A stretch of 64,000 nucleotides of DNA, taken from positions 1 to 64,000 of the forward strand of contig JABZLB010000012.1 of assembly GCA_015256945.1 (NCBI GenBank). Direction: 5' to 3'. Origin of the DNA: Prevotellaceae bacterium. Its GTDB lineage: Bacteria; Bacteroidota; Bacteroidia; Bacteroidales; Bacteroidaceae. The translations under genes were made by a program, and so were the position numbers. Position 1 is the first letter of the stretch. Each line of letters begins with the position of its first letter. Shown here piece by piece: positions 62,264 through 64,000 of this stretch. The notes under the pieces were generated by a model that was not told where the DNA came from, did not search any database, and saw nothing but the letters and a program-made list of their open reading frames with translations.

Positions 62264-63223
62264 ATGAAAGAAAACCTGATAGGTATAGATATTGGCGGCA
62301 CTAAGTGCGCCGTGTCTTACGGTTGTAGAGAAAACGACAAGCTTACAGTGGTTGATAAAGATCGCTTTGCGACAACCAACGTGAACGAAACCATCGACCA
62401 CATTTGCCAAAGTGTGGCTGCAATGCTTAAAAAACACGGGTTAACACCTGAGAATACCCGGGGAATCGGCATATCATGTGGCGGTCCGCTGTCGAGCACA
62501 AAAGGCATAATCATGTCGCCTCCCAACCTTATCGGGTGGGATAATATACCCATTGTGAAGATTATAGAAGACTTAACGCACATCCCTGTGCACCTTCAGA
62601 ACGATGCCAATGCCTGTGCTCTGGCCGAATATAAGTTTGGAGCAGGTCGCGGTTCGCGTCATATGGTGTTCCTTACATTGGGTACAGGTTTGGGCGCAGG
62701 CATTGTTATCGACGGCAAACTGTACAGTGGGGCCAACGATAATGCAGGTGAAGTAGGTCACATCAGGCTGGCAGAGTTCGGTCCTGTGGGCTATGGCAAG
62801 CGCGGATCGTTTGAGGGATTCACAAGCGGCGGGGGCATAGCGCAGATAGCTTGCACGCTTGTGAAGGAGCAATGGCAGCAGGGAAACAAGGTGTCATGGT
62901 GTGAATTGGACGGTCTTGACAAAATAACCACGCAGCTTGTAGCCCGTCAGGCATCGGCCGGTGACGCGGTAGCGAAGCATGCTTTCGACATAGCTGCCGA
63001 ATATTTAGGGCGTGGAGTATCGATTATTATAGACACGCTGAACCCCGAAGTAATTGTTATTGGCAGCATATTTACCCGTTGCGAACATCTGTTAAGAGAA
63101 GGAATGCAGCGCGTTATCGACCGCGAGGCCCTGCCTTGTGCAAGTAAGGTTTGTGAAGTAAGGACGGCAGAGCTTGACGAACAGATAGGCGACTTTGCCG
63201 CATTATCGGTTGCAGGAATGTAA
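62264..63223 (+). CDS. ROK-family sugar kinase with altered zinc motif
   Basis: 319-aa cytoplasmic protein. The phosphate-binding IGIDIGGTKCAV, catalytic Asp114 in LQNDANACA, and GTGLGAGI are intact, so kinase activity is likely. His166 (EVGH) is present, but the usual CxCGxxGCxE zinc motif reads FGPVGYGKRGSFEGF, lacking all three cysteines. No HTH domain, so it is not a ROK repressor. It would phosphorylate the hexose released by the operon's enzymes (mannose is the contextual guess). It lies 24 nt after GH2, and the isomerase follows at once. Confidence 0.85.
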   Translation: MKENLIGIDIGGTKCAVSYGCRENDKLTVVDKDRFATTNVNETIDHICQSVAAMLKKHGLTPENTRGIGISCGGPLSSTKGIIMSPPNLIGWDNIPIVKIIEDLTHIPVHLQNDANACALAEYKFGAGRGSRHMVFLTLGTGLGAGIVIDGKLYSGANDNAGEVGHIRLAEFGPVGYGKRGSFEGFTSGGGIAQIACTLVKEQWQQGNKVSWCELDGLDKITTQLVARQASAGDAVAKHAFDIAAEYLGRGVSIIIDTLNPEVIVIGSIFTRCEHLLREGMQRVIDREALPCASKVCEVRTAELDEQIGDFAALSVAGM

Positions 63224-63241
63224 ATGAAAAGATATAGGGTA

Positions 63242-63826
63242 ATGGAAAATATCATTAAAGCAAGTTTACAGGAGGCTCATGAAGAGCTGACATCGTTTAT
63301 GGCAAACGAGAATAACATCGCCGCCATAGCCACAGCAGGCCGAATCATGGCCGAAACACTGAAGCAGGGTGGCAAGATAATAAGCTGTGGCAACGGAGGC
63401 TCACTTTGCGATGCCACCCACTTTGCCGAAGAACTAACGGGTCGTTACCGTCATAACAGGCGTCCTCTGCCTGCCATAGCCATTAACGATGCGGCTTATA
63501 TGACCTGTGTGGGCAACGATTTTTCGTTCGAAGACATATACGGTCGCTACGTCGAAGGCGTGGGAAAGGCCGGCGATACCTTGCTGGCCATCAGCACAAG
63601 TGGTAATTCTGAAAATATTTTGCGGGCCGTAAAGGCAGCCCATGAAAAAGAAATAAAAGTGGTTGCACTTACTTCTGAAGGCGAAAATAAGCTGTCGGCA
63701 GCTGCCGATATAGCCGTTTGCGCGCCCCGTTCAGCCTTTTCCGACCGCATCCAGGAGATACATATTAAAGTAATTCACATCCTTATTCAACTCATAGAAG
63801 CCGAATTACAAGTGGAGAAATCATAA
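63242..63826 (+). CDS. GmhA-like phosphosugar isomerase (SIS domain)
   Basis: 194-aa cytoplasmic single-SIS-domain protein. Motifs: CGNGGSLCDATHFAEELTGR, PAIAINDAAYMTCVGND and LAISTSGNSENILRA, all close to D-sedoheptulose-7-phosphate isomerase (GmhA). An ATG at 63224, adjacent to the ROK stop, would add six residues. GmhA normally makes heptose precursors for lipopolysaccharide, but the operon context (glycosidases, sugar kinase, sugar permease) suggests a catabolic isomerase acting on the kinase's product. Which of the two applies is not decided by sequence alone. Confidence 0.82.
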   Translation: MENIIKASLQEAHEELTSFMANENNIAAIATAGRIMAETLKQGGKIISCGNGGSLCDATHFAEELTGRYRHNRRPLPAIAINDAAYMTCVGNDFSFEDIYGRYVEGVGKAGDTLLAISTSGNSENILRAVKAAHEKEIKVVALTSEGENKLSAAADIAVCAPRSAFSDRIQEIHIKVIHILIQLIEAELQVEKS

Positions 63827-63838
63827 AAAACAGAAGAA

Positions 63839-64000
63839 ATGGAAAACGTTAAACATACATCATTTTCGTTGATGCGAATCCTGCCCATTATGTTCGGATT
63901 CTTCGTTATGGGCTTTGTCGATATTATTGGTATGGCTAATAACTACGTAAAACAAGACTTTTCAGACCTTACTGACTCCGTAGCCAACCTTATTTCGTTG
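63839..64000 (+). CDS. MFS sugar permease (FucP/GlcP-like), N-terminal part only
   Basis: The first 54 codons are in the window; the gene continues past 64000. It begins MENVKHTSFSLMRILPIM, followed by a membrane helix and GFVDIIGMANNYVKQDF, as in the FucP-like glucose/galactose/fucose MFS branch common in Bacteroidota. It starts 12 nt after the isomerase gene and completes the operon logic: permease, kinase, isomerase. Confidence 0.75.
   Translation, partial: MENVKHTSFSLMRILPIMFGFFVMGFVDIIGMANNYVKQDFSDLTDSVANLISL

Noticed and set aside
62264..63223. ROK transcriptional repressor
   Set aside because: There is no N-terminal helix-turn-helix; the protein starts directly with the phosphate-binding motif.
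63242..63826. MurQ (MurNAc-6-P etherase), which would have completed the NamZ pathway
   Set aside because: The SIS protein is ~194 aa with GmhA-type motifs, whereas MurQ is ~300 aa with different signatures.

Overview
The window looks like a chromosomal segment from a Bacteroidota anaerobe, most likely Prevotellaceae (genus not resolved). The evidence is two SusC/SusD pairs, a hybrid two-component sensor, fimbrillin-like lipoproteins, FISUMP-type domains, several proteins ending in a type IX secretion (T9SS)-like sorting tail, and promoters of the Bacteroidota type (TTTG about 20 nt before TAnnTTTG). No rRNA, tRNA, integrase, phage gene or CRISPR array was seen.

Layout. (1) 0.2-3.2 kb, minus strand: a fimbrillin/FISUMP lipoprotein behind a small acidic protein, then two tiny membrane proteins. 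(2) 3.4-6.1 kb, plus: a sodium/solute symporter and a NamZ-type exo-N-acetylmuramidase, suggesting peptidoglycan sugar salvage. A 110-bp tandem repeat and two hairpins follow. (3) 6.5-8.3 kb, minus: a second small protein plus fimbrillin-like lipoprotein. (4) 9.2-12.2 kb, plus: a GH31 alpha-glucosidase with a SusE/F-like secreted protein. (5) 12.4-28.4 kb, minus: a SusC/SusD operon with no glycosidase. It carries instead a HExxH metallohydrolase lipoprotein, DUF4302 and BACON lipoproteins and large T9SS-type surface proteins. A paralogue of the largest is divergent at 28.7-32.8 kb. (6) 33-34 kb: a decayed MFS exporter fragment and a repeat. (7) 33.9-48.1 kb: a beta-glucan-type PUL (hybrid sensor, SusC, SusD, small lipoprotein, GH5, GH3), bracketed by 338-bp direct repeats that each contain a 213-bp element with 32-bp inverted ends. 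(8) 48.7-53.6 kb, minus: FISUMP-domain proteins, one fused to a clan-A glycosidase. (9) 54.8-64 kb, plus: a catabolic operon of phosphodiesterase-like protein, LacI regulator, GH78, GH2 beta-mannosidase, ROK kinase, GmhA-like isomerase and an MFS sugar permease cut by the window end.

How they work together. Surface lipoproteins and T9SS-exported proteins capture polymers, SusC/SusD pairs import oligomers, and periplasmic GH3, GH31, GH78 and GH2 enzymes trim them. Inner-membrane permeases (SSS, MFS) and cytoplasmic kinase/isomerase steps finish the job. The hybrid sensor and the LacI protein are the two local regulators.

The most unusual non-coding signal is a set of short tandem arrays with an exact 22-bp period at 2.6, 43.0 and 54.4 kb. 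Two of them repeat an 11-bp palindrome of the TTACGnCGTAA type with variable 11-bp spacers. I do not recognise a described element of this kind.
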